Assembly (NCBI GenBank): GCA_036337035.1
Contig: JAYZFC010000005.1
Location: forward strand, 178,181 to 242,180
Origin: TMED78 sp036337035
GTDB lineage: Bacteria; Pseudomonadota; Gammaproteobacteria; Steroidobacterales; Rariloculaceae
Reading direction: 5' to 3'
Length of the DNA stretch: 64,000 nt
Shown here one piece after another: positions 63,388 to 64,000 of the stretch. The translations under genes and the position numbers were made by a program. Every line of letters starts with the position of its first letter. Position 1 is the first letter of the stretch. The notes beneath the pieces were generated by a model, which saw nothing but the letters and a program-made list of their open reading frames with translations, was not told the DNA's origin and did not search any database.

Positions 63388-63506
63388 AGCCTGGCAGTGA
63401 CCTACTCTCACATGGGGAGACCCCACACTACCATCGGCGCTGAGCATTTTCACTTCCGAGTTCGGCATGGGATCGGGTGGTTCCTACTCGCTATAGCCGC
63501 CAGGCA
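63388..63506 (-). rRNA. rrf: 5S ribosomal RNA
   Basis: Minus-strand 5S gene of about 119 bases. The terminal stem TGCCTGGC pairs with GCCAGGC, and the conserved CCGATCCCATGCCGAACTCG and GTAGTGTGGGGTCTCCCCATG lie inside. No tRNA lies between it and the 23S gene. Confidence 0.95.
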
Positions 63507-63585
63507 ACCGGTTACCACTTATTTATAAAATAGGTGGTAAAACTGAAAAGATCCGTTTATGTCGCAAAGACTTTTTAGGTGTTAT

Positions 63586-64000
<415 letters not shown>

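Overview
The window is an AT-rich (about one third G+C by eye) stretch of a gammaproteobacterial chromosome with tight gene spacing and many overlaps. The evidence is the classical proteobacterial order of the ribosomal and RNA polymerase operons, the divergent uvrA/ssb pair, the miaB-phoH-ybeY-corC-lnt operon, and the tRNA-Tyr/Gly/Thr-tuf-secE-nusG-rplKAJL-rpoBC order. Together with low G+C and short intergenic gaps this suits a small-genome marine lineage such as SAR86-like bacteria, but I cannot fix the lineage from the sequence alone. I see no insertion sequence, prophage, CRISPR array or obvious genomic island.

Layout. 1-12.2 kb: hisI, lptE divergent from leuS, then a leftward operon ssb-miaB-phoH-ybeY-corC-lnt, which diverges from uvrA. 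12.2-45.1 kb: one uninterrupted leftward block of about 33 kb holding the gene-expression core. In transcription order it contains three tRNAs, tuf, tRNA-Trp, secE-nusG, rplKA, rplJL, rpoBC, the str operon (rpsL-rpsG-fusA) with rpsJ attached, the rest of the S10 operon, the spc operon with secY and a 38-codon rpmJ, the alpha operon, and finally ggt and trpS. Visible control points are promoters before tRNA-Tyr, rpsL and rplC, an L10-type leader before rplJ, and a structured leader between rpsJ and rplC. 45.1-49.5 kb: rightward thrS, a fumarylacetoacetate-hydrolase-family gene and a YbdG-type mechanosensitive channel. 49.5-51.7 kb: leftward trhO, a GST-family gene and an exported Bcp-type peroxiredoxin.

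51.8-63.3 kb: a long codirectional leftward array that starts right after the rRNA operon terminator and ends with tRNA-Thr(TGT) and a terminator. It holds a YadG/YadH-type ABC exporter, then a lipid-modification set (two cyclopropane-fatty-acid-synthase-like methyltransferases, DUF2878, DUF1295, an amine-oxidase-like flavoprotein and DUF1365), a secreted DUF6152-like protein, plsY, birA, coaX and a methyltransferase-fold protein with a signal peptide. The window ends inside an rRNA operon read leftward (5S and the 3' end of 23S).

The points most worth a second look are the fatty-acid-modification cluster, a threonyl-tRNA synthetase whose editing-site HxxxH motif is broken, relocation of the S10-operon promoter and leader to behind rpsJ, and the exported methyltransferase-fold protein.
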